From Bryobacterales bacterium (GTDB taxonomy: Bacteria > Acidobacteriota > Terriglobia > Bryobacterales > Bryobacteraceae), in NCBI GenBank assembly GCA_003164075.1, contig PLRZ01000095.1, forward strand, positions 8,907-14,379: DNA of 5,473 bases, in the 5' to 3' direction. The notes beneath the pieces were generated by a model. The model was given only the letters and a program-made list of their open reading frames with translations, was not told where the DNA came from and searched no databases. Made by a program: the position numbers and the translations under genes. Shown piece after piece: positions 1 to 5,344 of this stretch (positions within the stretch are counted from its first letter, which is position 1; each line of letters starts with the position of its first letter).

Positions 1-144
1 ATTACTCTGGGAGCCGCGGGCAGCGCGCGCCAACCGGCGCTCTCCGGTCTGCTGCGGCGCATTCGACTGACCCGCGAAGATCGCGCCGTTCATCTGACGC
101 TGGTGGCGCAAGCGGCGGAGGTGAAGACCGCTTTTGGCTTTTAG
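1..144 (+). CDS. C-terminal end of an unrecognised protein (partial, runs off the left edge)
   Basis: The frame beginning at base 1 is open for 47 codons and ends at TAG (142-144). Third positions are mostly G or C, as expected for a coding frame in this genome. The visible tail is basic in the middle (LLRRIRLTRED) and then alternates hydrophobic and polar residues (AVHLTLVAQAAEV), which suggests a beta strand followed by a short helix. I do not recognise the family. Acidobacterial proteins of unknown function often end in a similar strand-turn-strand, but that is only an impression. A second plus-strand frame is also open through the segment, so the frame choice rests mainly on codon composition. 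Nothing downstream looks like an operon partner; a gene-free stretch with palindromes follows. Confidence 0.5.
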   Translation: MTLGAAGSARQPALSGLLRRIRLTREDRAVHLTLVAQAAEVKTAFGF

Positions 145-230
145 CTGTTGGCTATTCGCTTTCACTGCTGACGCGCCCCCGAGTGAGGCGAGCTCTCTGG
201 AAACTGCTCGTAAGTTCTTGACTCTTGGTG

Positions 231-333
231 CGAGGTGGGGCAGGCGGTGCTCGCCTGCCCGCTATTCTGTTTGGGCAGCCGGCCTGGTTCAGCGCGGGCC
301 GGCCGGCAGGCGAGCACCGCCTGCCCCACCTCG
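231..333. repeat. Long nested inverted repeat, REP/BIME-like candidate
   Basis: Bases 231-259 and 305-333 are perfect reverse complements over 29 bp. Each arm is itself a hairpin: GGCAGGCG (239-246) pairs with CGCCTGCC (252-259) around a 5-nt loop, and the same unit recurs at 305-312 and 318-325. Inside the 45-nt spacer, GCCGGCC (278-284) pairs with GGCCGGC (297-303). The whole could fold as one long hairpin or as two separate small ones. Two palindromic units in opposite orientation between convergent genes is the arrangement of bacterial interspersed REP/BIME elements. Membership of a dispersed family cannot be shown from one copy pair. No target-site duplication is visible at the flanks. 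Confidence 0.7.
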
Positions 334-391
334 GATCGGATCTCTCGCGGCATGTCAAGAAACCGCTCCCTTGCGGGGTGCCCTCTGGGCC

Positions 392-440
392 CGGCTCGGT
401 AACAGTCGCGACCGATTCCACGGAACTTGCTACCGAGCCG
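392..440. repeat. 10-bp perfect inverted repeat (stem-loop)
   Basis: CGGCTCGGTA at 392-401 is the exact reverse complement of TACCGAGCCG at 431-440, with a 29-nt loop that contains TCGCGA. A second, competing pairing uses CTTGCT (426-431) with AGCAAG (449-454). It lies downstream of the trpS stop on the minus strand and could shape or protect the 3' end of that transcript, but no T-run follows on either strand, so it is not called a terminator. Confidence 0.45.
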
Positions 441-495
441 CGCGCGCCAGCAAGCGGTCCTTGCCATTTGAAGTGAGTTTCGCGACAGAAAATAT

Positions 496-1482
496 CTACG
501 CTGCCCCCAACCCCATCCGCTGCTTCACCAGGCGGACCGTGTCGTTGGCGATTGGCGCCACCCGCTCAGCCCCCTCGCGCAGAATGCCGTTCAGGTAGCC
601 CGGCTCCGAAACAATCTTGCGATACCGCTCTTGAAACGGCTCCAGATGCGCGATCGCCATATCGGCCACGCGCTTCTTCAAGTCGCCATACCGCATGCCG
701 GTGAACTCGTTCTTGATGTCGTCGTCGCTGACGCCGGCGAAGGCCTGGTAGATGGAGAGAAGATTGAGCACTCCGGGGCCGGCGGTTTCCACATCCACCG
801 CGGGATTGGAATCGGTAGTAGCGCGCATCACGATCTTGCGAATCTTGTCGGGAGGGTCGAGCAGCGCCACGGCATGGTTGGCGGCCGTTTCGGACTTGCT
901 CATCTTCACCGACGGGTCGTCCAGCCCCATCACCCGCGCGCCCACCGCCGGCAAACTGGTGCCCGGAACCACAAATGTGTCGCCGTAGAGCGAATTAAAT
1001 CGCTGGGCGATGTCGCGCGTCAGTTCCAGGTGTTGCGCCTGGTCTTCTCCCACCGGCACAATGCCCGCCTGGTACAACAGAATATCGGCGGCCATCAGCA
1101 CGGGGTACTGCAGCAGTCCGTCGCTGACGGATTCCTGTTTGGCGGCCTTCACCTTGTATTGCGTCATGCGCTCGAGCCATCCCACTGGCGTGACGCAGGT
1201 CAACATCCACGCCAGTTCCGCGTGCGCGGGCACCGCCGATTGCACCATGATGGCGCACTCCTTGGGGTCGATGCCGGCCGCCAGGTAGACGGCGGCGATC
1301 TCCGCGATCTTGGCGCGCAACGGCGCCGGTTCCTGAAAAGCCGTAATGGCGTGCAGGTCCACGATGCAGAAAATGCATTCGTAGTCGTGCTGAATGTGCA
1401 CCCAATTCTTGAGCGCGCCCAGGTAATTACCGATGTGCAAATTTCCGGTCGGCTGCATGCCGGAGAAGACTCGTGTTTTCAT
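496..1482 (-). CDS. trpS: Tryptophanyl-tRNA synthetase (EC 6.1.1.2)
   Basis: Cytoplasmic class I aminoacyl-tRNA synthetase that activates tryptophan with ATP and loads it on tRNA-Trp. The protein is 328 residues, the usual bacterial length. The N-terminal Rossmann half carries the HIGH-type signature as HIGN at residues 16-19, within PTGNLHIGNYLGA. The KMSKS loop is intact at 193-197. The tryptophan pocket region LMAADILLYQAGIVPVGEDQ (129-148) is present, with Asp133 matching the Asp that binds the indole nitrogen in the Bacillus enzyme. All catalytic elements seem intact. The ATG at 1480-1482 fits because MKTRVFSGMQPTG is the normal family beginning; there is no Shine-Dalgarno sequence just upstream (minus-strand ACCTCCGTTCCCTACC). 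It is divergent from the RNA methyltransferase, with only a short gap between the two start regions. Confidence 0.97.
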   Translation of the reverse strand: MKTRVFSGMQPTGNLHIGNYLGALKNWVHIQHDYECIFCIVDLHAITAFQEPAPLRAKIAEIAAVYLAAGIDPKECAIMVQSAVPAHAELAWMLTCVTPVGWLERMTQYKVKAAKQESVSDGLLQYPVLMAADILLYQAGIVPVGEDQAQHLELTRDIAQRFNSLYGDTFVVPGTSLPAVGARVMGLDDPSVKMSKSETAANHAVALLDPPDKIRKIVMRATTDSNPAVDVETAGPGVLNLLSIYQAFAGVSDDDIKNEFTGMRYGDLKKRVADMAIAHLEPFQERYRKIVSEPGYLNGILREGAERVAPIANDTVRLVKQRMGLGAA

Positions 1483-1492
1483 GGTAGGGAAC

Positions 1493-1497
1493 GGAGG
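1493..1497 (+). promoter_or_regulatory. Strong Shine-Dalgarno GGAGG ahead of the RNA methyltransferase
   Basis: GGAGG lies 8 nt before an in-frame ATC (1506-1508) but 26 nt before the first conventional start, GTG at 1524. The bases directly before that GTG (AGCAATTTTGAA) contain no ribosome binding site. The frame is open from 1488, just after a TAG at 1485-1487. The site therefore argues for initiation at ATC, adding the residues (M)VSNFE in front of VTVEKL. Confidence 0.6.
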
Positions 1498-1523
1498 TAA
1501 CTTTTATCGTAAGCAATTTTGAA

Positions 1524-2702
1524 GTGACTGTGGAGAAGCTGGTCTATGGCGGAGACGGTCTGGCCCGCCTGGATGGCCGGGTGCTCTTCGCGCCTTTCGT
1601 GCTGCCGGGCGAGCTGATTCGCGTGAAGACCGAACGGGAAAAGCCGGGCCTGATACACGCCCGGACCCTGAAAATACTGGAGCCTTCGGCCGACCGCGTC
1701 GCGGCGCCATGCCCGGTATTCGGGCGCTGCGGCGGTTGCCACTATCAGCACGCCGGGTACGCGCACCAACTTGCCGCCAAGCGCTCCATCCTGGAGGAAG
1801 AGCTGCGGCGCCTCGGCAAGATCGAGCCGCCCGCCGAGATTGCCGTGATCGCGGGCGAACCGTGGGGATACCGCAATCGCGTCCAGTTACAGGTGGAAAA
1901 AGGCCGGCTCGGCTATCTGGAAATGCGCTCGCACAAGATGTGCGATATCGTCCAATGTCCCATTGCATCGCCGAAAATCAACCAGACGATAGAAACCTTG
2001 AACCGCATGCTGCATGACCCGAAGTGGCCGCGGATGGTCAAGTCGCTGGAACTTTTCACCGACGAAACCAACGTGCAACTGAACCTGATTGAAACCGGCC
2101 GTCCAGTGGCGAAGCGGTTTTTCGAGTGGTGCGGCGAAAATATTCCCGGTCTGGTGGAAGGTACGCTGGATTACAACGGACAGTTTCGTGTGAGCCGCGG
2201 CTCTTTTTTCCAGGTGAACCGGTTTCTCCTGAACCAACTGGTGGAAGCGGCGATCGACGGCGCCGAGGGGGACTCGGCGTTCGATTTGTACGCAGGGGTG
2301 GGACTTTTTGCCCCGGCATTGGCCCGCAAATTCCGCCACGTGACAGCGGTGGAATCGGGCACGGGAGCCGTGCGGGACCTGCAATTCAATGCGGAACGCG
2401 CCGGTCTGGCCAACGTGCGGGCGGAAGCGCGCATGGTGGAAGAGTTCTTGCAAGAGCAGGAGCGGCCGGCGGATTTCGTCCTGCTGGACCCGCCTCGCGC
2501 GGGCCTGGGCAAGGCGGTGGTCCGGCGGCTGGCTGAATTGCAGCCGCGGCAGGTGGCCCTGGTGGCCTGCGATCCGGCGACTCTGGCACGCGATCTGGGC
2601 GGACTGGTGGCGGCCGGATACCGGCTGGAACGGATGGTTATGGTGGATCTGTTTCCGCAAACTTACCATCTGGAAGCAATCGTGCTCTTGAAACGCTCAT
2701 AA
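1524..2702 (+). CDS. rlmD: 23S rRNA (uracil-5-)-methyltransferase, RumA/RlmD class, with iron-sulfur cluster
   Basis: SAM-dependent enzyme that makes 5-methyluridine in RNA, most likely U1939 of 23S rRNA; the sequence alone does not exclude an RlmC/RlmCD-type site. Numbering from GTG 1524 (392 aa). A TRAM-like RNA-binding region covers about 1-55 (LVYGGDGLARLDG, then LPGE). The 4Fe-4S ligands are Cys63, Cys69 and Cys72 (CPVFGRCGGC) plus Cys145. The methyltransferase domain has FFQVN (228-232), the SAM loop FDLYAGVGLF (253-262), acidic Glu277, LLDPPRAGLG (320-329), the nucleophile Cys349 in ACDPATLARDL, and Glu384 near the end in FPQTYHLE, the expected base. It looks fully functional. The start is uncertain: a GGAGG points to ATC 1506, and the family usually has a few residues before VEKL. 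Divergent from trpS; 56 bp ahead of the secreted protein. Confidence 0.92.
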   Translation: MTVEKLVYGGDGLARLDGRVLFAPFVLPGELIRVKTEREKPGLIHARTLKILEPSADRVAAPCPVFGRCGGCHYQHAGYAHQLAAKRSILEEELRRLGKIEPPAEIAVIAGEPWGYRNRVQLQVEKGRLGYLEMRSHKMCDIVQCPIASPKINQTIETLNRMLHDPKWPRMVKSLELFTDETNVQLNLIETGRPVAKRFFEWCGENIPGLVEGTLDYNGQFRVSRGSFFQVNRFLLNQLVEAAIDGAEGDSAFDLYAGVGLFAPALARKFRHVTAVESGTGAVRDLQFNAERAGLANVRAEARMVEEFLQEQERPADFVLLDPPRAGLGKAVVRRLAELQPRQVALVACDPATLARDLGGLVAAGYRLERMVMVDLFPQTYHLEAIVLLKRS

Positions 2703-2715
2703 GGTTCGCTACACT
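2688..2715 (+). promoter_or_regulatory. Candidate sigma-70-type promoter for the secreted protein
   Basis: TTGAAA (2688-2693, five of six matches to the -35 consensus) is followed after 16 nt by TACACT (2710-2715, four of six to the -10 consensus). The -35 lies in the last codons of the methyltransferase gene. Initiation would give a leader of about 37 nt. The leader contains a short dyad, CGACA-CAA-TGTCG (2728-2740), that could be an operator or mRNA hairpin. TATATT at 2721-2726 is an alternative -10 without a matching -35. Prediction by eye only. Confidence 0.3.
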
Positions 2716-2748
2716 GAAACTATATTTCGACACAATGTCGTCTGAAAT

Positions 2749-2752
2749 GGAG
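2749..2752 (+). promoter_or_regulatory. Ribosome binding site fixing a TTG start
   Basis: GGAG lies 6 nt before TTG 2759-2761. The next in-frame conventional starts are far downstream, and only the TTG start keeps the complete signal peptide, so this site decides the start of the secreted protein. Confidence 0.65.
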
Positions 2753-2758
2753 TAACCG

Positions 2759-4582
2759 TTGCGCACGTCACTAATCGGTATCACGGTTTCATTCTCTTTT
2801 TGGGCCTTTTCCGCCGCGGCGCAGACGCCGACCTTCACGGCAGCCTCGGTTGCGAATGCTGCTTCGATGGTCGCCGGTCCAATCGCTCCTGGCATGTTGG
2901 TGAACATCACCGGCTCGAACCTCGGGGATCCTTCGTTTTTCCGGAACTGCGCCAGCAGCACTCCCATCCCCACTACCTGCTCCGGCATCTCCGTGCTGGT
3001 GAACGGCACGCCTGCGCCGGTTCTCTATAATTCCGCCAGCCAGGTGACCTTCCAGGCGCCATTTAATATCGGCGGCAGCACCGCGACTATTCAGCTGACG
3101 TCGACTCTGAGCGGCCATACGATCCCGTCCAGCATGGTCACCGTGCCGGTGGCCCCCACTGCCCCCGGGCTCTACACGACTAATGGCGCGGGTACCGGTC
3201 TCGGTTACTATTCCTCCGAGGGCGGCCTGGTTTCCTCAATCTCCCAACCCGTCCAGCCGGGCTCCGTTGTGGTGCTGTTCGGAACCGGCTTCGGGGCCAC
3301 CAGTCCCGCGGTAGCGGCAGGCGTTCTTGGACCGAATACGGCGGCTGCCGCAGTGGCTTCCATCACCATGACCATCAACAACCAATCCGTGCCTGTGACC
3401 TCTGCCGGGCTCGAGCCGGGAAACCTCTCCGGCGCGGTGGTCGGTTATGACGAGGTGGTCTTCACCGTACCGTCCTCGCTCACCGTTCCCGCGGGTGCAA
3501 TGCAGGCCAGTTTCCCGGTAGTCGTTACCGTTGGCGGCGTGGCCAGCCAGTCGGTGAACGTGATCGTAGCGGCTTTGCCCGTCACCATCACTTCGATTAG
3601 CCCAAGCCCGGTGCCTTTGTCAGCCAGTCCGCAGATCGTCACGGTGAATGGCAGCGGATTTGAGAGTGGCCTGGTATTGAAACTGGACTCGCCGGGCGCG
3701 CAACAGAGCACCGTATCGGGCTCCAATATTACGTTTATCTCATCGACCCAGTTCACCGCTCAAATCACGGTCGGGACGACGACTGGAACCTGGGCCGCCC
3801 TGGTGGACAATACCGATGGCAGCGAGTCCAGCGTTTTCACCTTCCAGGCATCGGGTACGGGCCCGGTTCCGGCCATTACCGCGGTGGCCGTCGCCTCCAG
3901 CTCATCCACTCAGATCGCCCAGAATACCTGGCTCGCAGTTTACGGCACGAACCTGTCGCAGGTCAGTTATTTGACTTGGTCTAACTCGGACTTCACCAAT
4001 GGCCTGCCCACCACACTGGGTGGGGTTAGCGCGACCGTAAACAATAAGCCCGCCGCTGTCTATTTCATCAGTCCCGGGCAAGTGAACATACTGGCGCCCA
4101 TCGACACAGCTACCGGCACGGTGCAGGTGCAGTTGAACACGCCGTATGGCCCGACCGCGAACTTTGCAGTCACTGAGGTACAGAGCTCGCCGGCCTTCCT
4201 GGTGCTCGATCCTCCCGCGGACCACGTGGCTGCGCGCCACTTGGATTACAGTCTGTTGGGGCCGGCATCGCTTAGCCAGCCGGGCTACGTCTACACTCCC
4301 GCGAAGCCCGGTGAGACGGTACTGCTGTACTGCGTCGGTTTCGGACAGACTAACCCGCCGATCGGCAATCAGTTGACAGGCACGGGGCCGCTCCCGACGC
4401 TGCCGGCGGTGACCATCGGCAATCTCCCCGCCACGGTATCGTATGCGGGATTGTCCGCGGCCGGCCTTTACCAATTCAACGTGATCGTGCCCACCAGCGC
4501 GCCGAACGGCGACCTTCCCCTTTTGGCGACATACAACGGCAGTTCCACGCAAAGCAACGTGCTCATCACCGTGCAGCAGTAA
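2759..4582 (+). CDS. Secreted protein with two TIGR03437-type domains flanking an IPT/TIG-like domain
   Basis: A 607-residue exported protein of unknown function. Residues 1-21 are a Sec signal peptide: Arg2, a hydrophobic core LIGITVSFSFWAF, and a likely signal peptidase I cut after SAAA (before Gln22). There is no lipobox. Residues about 24-272 and 368-607 look like two copies of the domain called TIGR03437 in Solibacter relatives. Shared landmarks are ITGSNL (50-55) / YGTNLS (395-400), SASQVTFQAP (92-101) / SPGQVNILAP (438-447), and PGSVVVLFGTGFG (from 167) / PGETVLLYCVGFG (from 517). Between them, about 273-365, is an immunoglobulin-like IPT/TIG fold (ITSISPSPVPLS, VNGSGFESG). Composition is Thr/Ser/Val/Ala/Gly-rich and nearly Cys-free; Cys64 and Cys74 could form a disulfide. 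An envelope or extracellular role in adhesion or matrix is inferred. The start is TTG with GGAG 6 nt upstream. A relic of a similar gene end lies just downstream. Confidence 0.88.
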   Translation: MRTSLIGITVSFSFWAFSAAAQTPTFTAASVANAASMVAGPIAPGMLVNITGSNLGDPSFFRNCASSTPIPTTCSGISVLVNGTPAPVLYNSASQVTFQAPFNIGGSTATIQLTSTLSGHTIPSSMVTVPVAPTAPGLYTTNGAGTGLGYYSSEGGLVSSISQPVQPGSVVVLFGTGFGATSPAVAAGVLGPNTAAAAVASITMTINNQSVPVTSAGLEPGNLSGAVVGYDEVVFTVPSSLTVPAGAMQASFPVVVTVGGVASQSVNVIVAALPVTITSISPSPVPLSASPQIVTVNGSGFESGLVLKLDSPGAQQSTVSGSNITFISSTQFTAQITVGTTTGTWAALVDNTDGSESSVFTFQASGTGPVPAITAVAVASSSSTQIAQNTWLAVYGTNLSQVSYLTWSNSDFTNGLPTTLGGVSATVNNKPAAVYFISPGQVNILAPIDTATGTVQVQLNTPYGPTANFAVTEVQSSPAFLVLDPPADHVAARHLDYSLLGPASLSQPGYVYTPAKPGETVLLYCVGFGQTNPPIGNQLTGTGPLPTLPAVTIGNLPATVSYAGLSAAGLYQFNVIVPTSAPNGDLPLLATYNGSSTQSNVLITVQQ

Positions 4583-4583
4583 T

Positions 4584-4646
4584 GCTATTTCGGGGACAGG
4601 CTACATAACCTCGAAATACAACAATGTGTTCCTCACCGTGCAGTAA
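4584..4646 (+). pseudogene. Relic of the C-terminal end of a second TIGR03437-type gene
   Basis: Directly after the stop of the secreted protein, in a different frame, the codons before TAA (4644-4646) read AISGTGYITSKYNNVFLTVQ. This resembles the end of the gene just upstream, SNVLITVQQ. At DNA level 4622-4643 matches 4555-4576 in 19 of 22 bases, and the three differences turn NVLITVQ into NVFLTVQ. There is no start codon or upstream domain in this frame, so it cannot be a gene. It looks like the tail left after a tandem relative was deleted or recombined with its neighbour. A chance partial duplication is the alternative. Confidence 0.55.
4586..4618 (+). other. Stem-loop just after the secreted-protein stop codon
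   Basis: TATTTCGGGG (4586-4595) can pair with CCTCGAAATA (4609-4618) over 10 bp as RNA, with one G-U pair and a 13-nt loop. It begins 4 nt after the stop codon. No T-run follows, so it is at best a Rho-independent-like or 3'-end-stabilising structure. It overlaps the gene-end relic. Confidence 0.35.
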
Positions 4647-4749
4647 TTCTCGGGTGCGTGGACATTTTCGGGCTTCCGGGTAAGACTCGCGCCGTTTCCA
4701 TTGAGGGGGGAACGGCTGGATGGATTTCGCAAGAAAACGTCGCCAATTT

Positions 4750-5018
4750 TCAGCGCCAGTCTTGCGCGCCGTGCCAGATGTGCAGGATTTCGACAATTTC
4801 TTCGGTGTACCGGTACACAACGACGTAAGGCGAGCTGACGAGTTCGCAGGTTCCCTTCACCTCTCCGGGTCGGCCAAGGCCGGGGAAGGCCGCCAGCTCT
4901 TCGATGCGGTCGATAACTGTTTGCGCGACAGTCCGCGCAGCGGCTGGATTGTCTTGCTGGATGTGTGTAACAGCGGCTTCAAGCTGGTCGCTTCTGTCGT
5001 CCACCTAATCAGCCTCAC
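4750..5018 (-). pseudogene. ParE/RelE-family toxin, frameshifted after about ten codons
   Basis: Toxins of this family are about 95-100 residues and act on DNA gyrase (ParE) or on ribosome-bound mRNA (RelE). Minus-strand codons from GTG 5018-5016 read VRLIRWTTEA, the expected first beta strand, but the remainder (SDQLEAAV onward, to TGA 4752-4750) lies in another frame. That part is a good family match: HIQQDNPAAA, FPGLGRPGEVKGT, SPYVVVYRY, and the C-terminal VEILHIWHGAQDW. Comparison with family spacing suggests loss of about 4 nt (or 1 nt) near 4989-4992. GTG 5018 overlaps the antitoxin stop as GTGA, so the upstream start is clearly ancestral. A remnant product could start at GTG 5004-5002 (84 aa), with GAGG 8 nt upstream, but would lack the first strand. 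A sequencing error is possible. Confidence 0.75.
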
Positions 5019-5239
5019 GAGTGAAACAGCCTGTCGATACGGTTCCGCACCTCTTGATGCTCCACAAACTCGCCACGGTCGGCTTGCTCGATGCCTCTTT
5101 GCACTCCTGCGATGAAGCGGGCCTGATTTTCGAGCATCCGGGTAACTGTGTCTTTCACCAGTTGCTCGGCATCCTTGCCGTTGGCAAAGGCCAGTTGCTG
5201 GAGTCGCGTTTCAACATCGGGAGAGAAATGTACTTCCAT
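5015..5239 (-). CDS. Antitoxin-like protein paired with the ParE-type toxin
   Basis: A 74-residue acidic protein encoded directly before the toxin; its TGA (5017-5015) overlaps the toxin GTG in a GTGA, the usual sign of translational coupling in toxin-antitoxin pairs. Residues 1-37 fit a ribbon-helix-helix-like DNA-binding unit: strand MEVHFS, helix DVETRLQQLAFANG, helix DAEQLVKDTVTRML. Residues 42-72 (FIAGVQRGIEQADRGEFVEH, then a charged helix) resemble the toxin-wrapping tail of antitoxins found with ParE toxins, whose hallmark is a G-I-x-Q-A-D-R-G-E-F stretch. ATG 5239-5237 was chosen because it begins the first strand; in-frame TTG codons at 5248 and 5275 would add residues with no family resemblance. 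GAAGGG lies only 1 nt before the ATG, an unusually close ribosome site. If the toxin is dead, this is an orphan antitoxin. Confidence 0.75.
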   Translation of the reverse strand: MEVHFSPDVETRLQQLAFANGKDAEQLVKDTVTRMLENQARFIAGVQRGIEQADRGEFVEHQEVRNRIDRLFHS

Positions 5240-5262
5240 GCCCTTCAAGGTACGCGAAAACC

Positions 5263-5276
5263 GGCAACGAGGCAAC
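5263..5276 (-). promoter_or_regulatory. Repeated GTTGCC motif upstream of the antitoxin (possible operator)
   Basis: On the minus strand GTTGCC occurs twice at 8-nt spacing (5276-5271 and 5268-5263), bounded by CCGG. Ribbon-helix-helix antitoxins typically repress their own operon by binding short repeats of this kind. A weak -35-like TTGCCT with TACCTT 17 nt downstream overlaps it. Suggestive only. Confidence 0.25.
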
Positions 5277-5344
5277 CGGGGAAGCGAAAGCGCTGGAGAC
5301 GTTCCTGCTCGTTCCGATGACGATCTCGCCTGGGCTCAAACCTC

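Larger units (their letters stand above)
145..495. other. Gene-free stretch with palindromic elements
   Basis: These 351 bases separate the left-edge gene from the end of trpS, which converge here. Short open frames exist on both strands, but they cross the inverted repeat, so both strands yield near-identical Arg/Pro-rich peptides (GRRCSPA, GRRAPPAPP); this marks them as repeat artefacts rather than genes. The stretch holds the nested inverted repeat at 231-333 and a 10-bp inverted repeat at 392-440. At 130-165 there is a low-complexity run of ttggctttt / ttggctatt words. I see no tRNA, CRISPR array or hairpin followed by a convincing T-run. Confidence 0.7.

Noticed and set aside
355..380. 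Minus-strand CCGC-loop-GCGG followed by TTTCTT as a trpS terminator
   Set aside because: The stem is only 4 bp, the T-run is broken, and it lies about 120 nt beyond the stop codon.
134..598. Plus-strand open frame through the gene-free stretch
   Set aside because: It crosses the inverted repeat and the end of trpS; its Arg/Pro/Ala-rich peptide is mirrored on the other strand because of the repeat.
631..1500. Long plus-strand open frame opposite trpS (289 codons)
   Set aside because: It is antisense to an unmistakable trpS, is His/Arg/Gln-rich and shows no recognisable domain; such frames are common in GC-rich genomes.
1887..2669. Long minus-strand open frame opposite the methyltransferase (260 codons)
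   Set aside because: The plus strand carries every catalytic motif of the RumA/RlmD family; the antisense frame is compositionally odd and motif-free.
3902..4552. Minus-strand open frame opposite the secreted protein (216 codons)
   Set aside because: Arg/Gly/Val-rich shadow of the second TIGR03437-type domain, with no domain of its own.
4691..4716. GCCGTT/AACGGC hairpin between the relic and the toxin end as a shared terminator
   Set aside because: Short stem with a bulge and no T-run on either strand.
4985..4997. Programmed -1 frameshifting to fuse the two toxin frames
   Set aside because: No X-XXY-YYZ slippery heptamer at the junction (ACAGAAGCGACC), and slippage there would leave the protein one residue short of the family spacing.
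5021..5320. Plus-strand open frame opposite the antitoxin
   Set aside because: Antisense to a better-supported antitoxin frame that is coupled to the toxin by a GTGA overlap.
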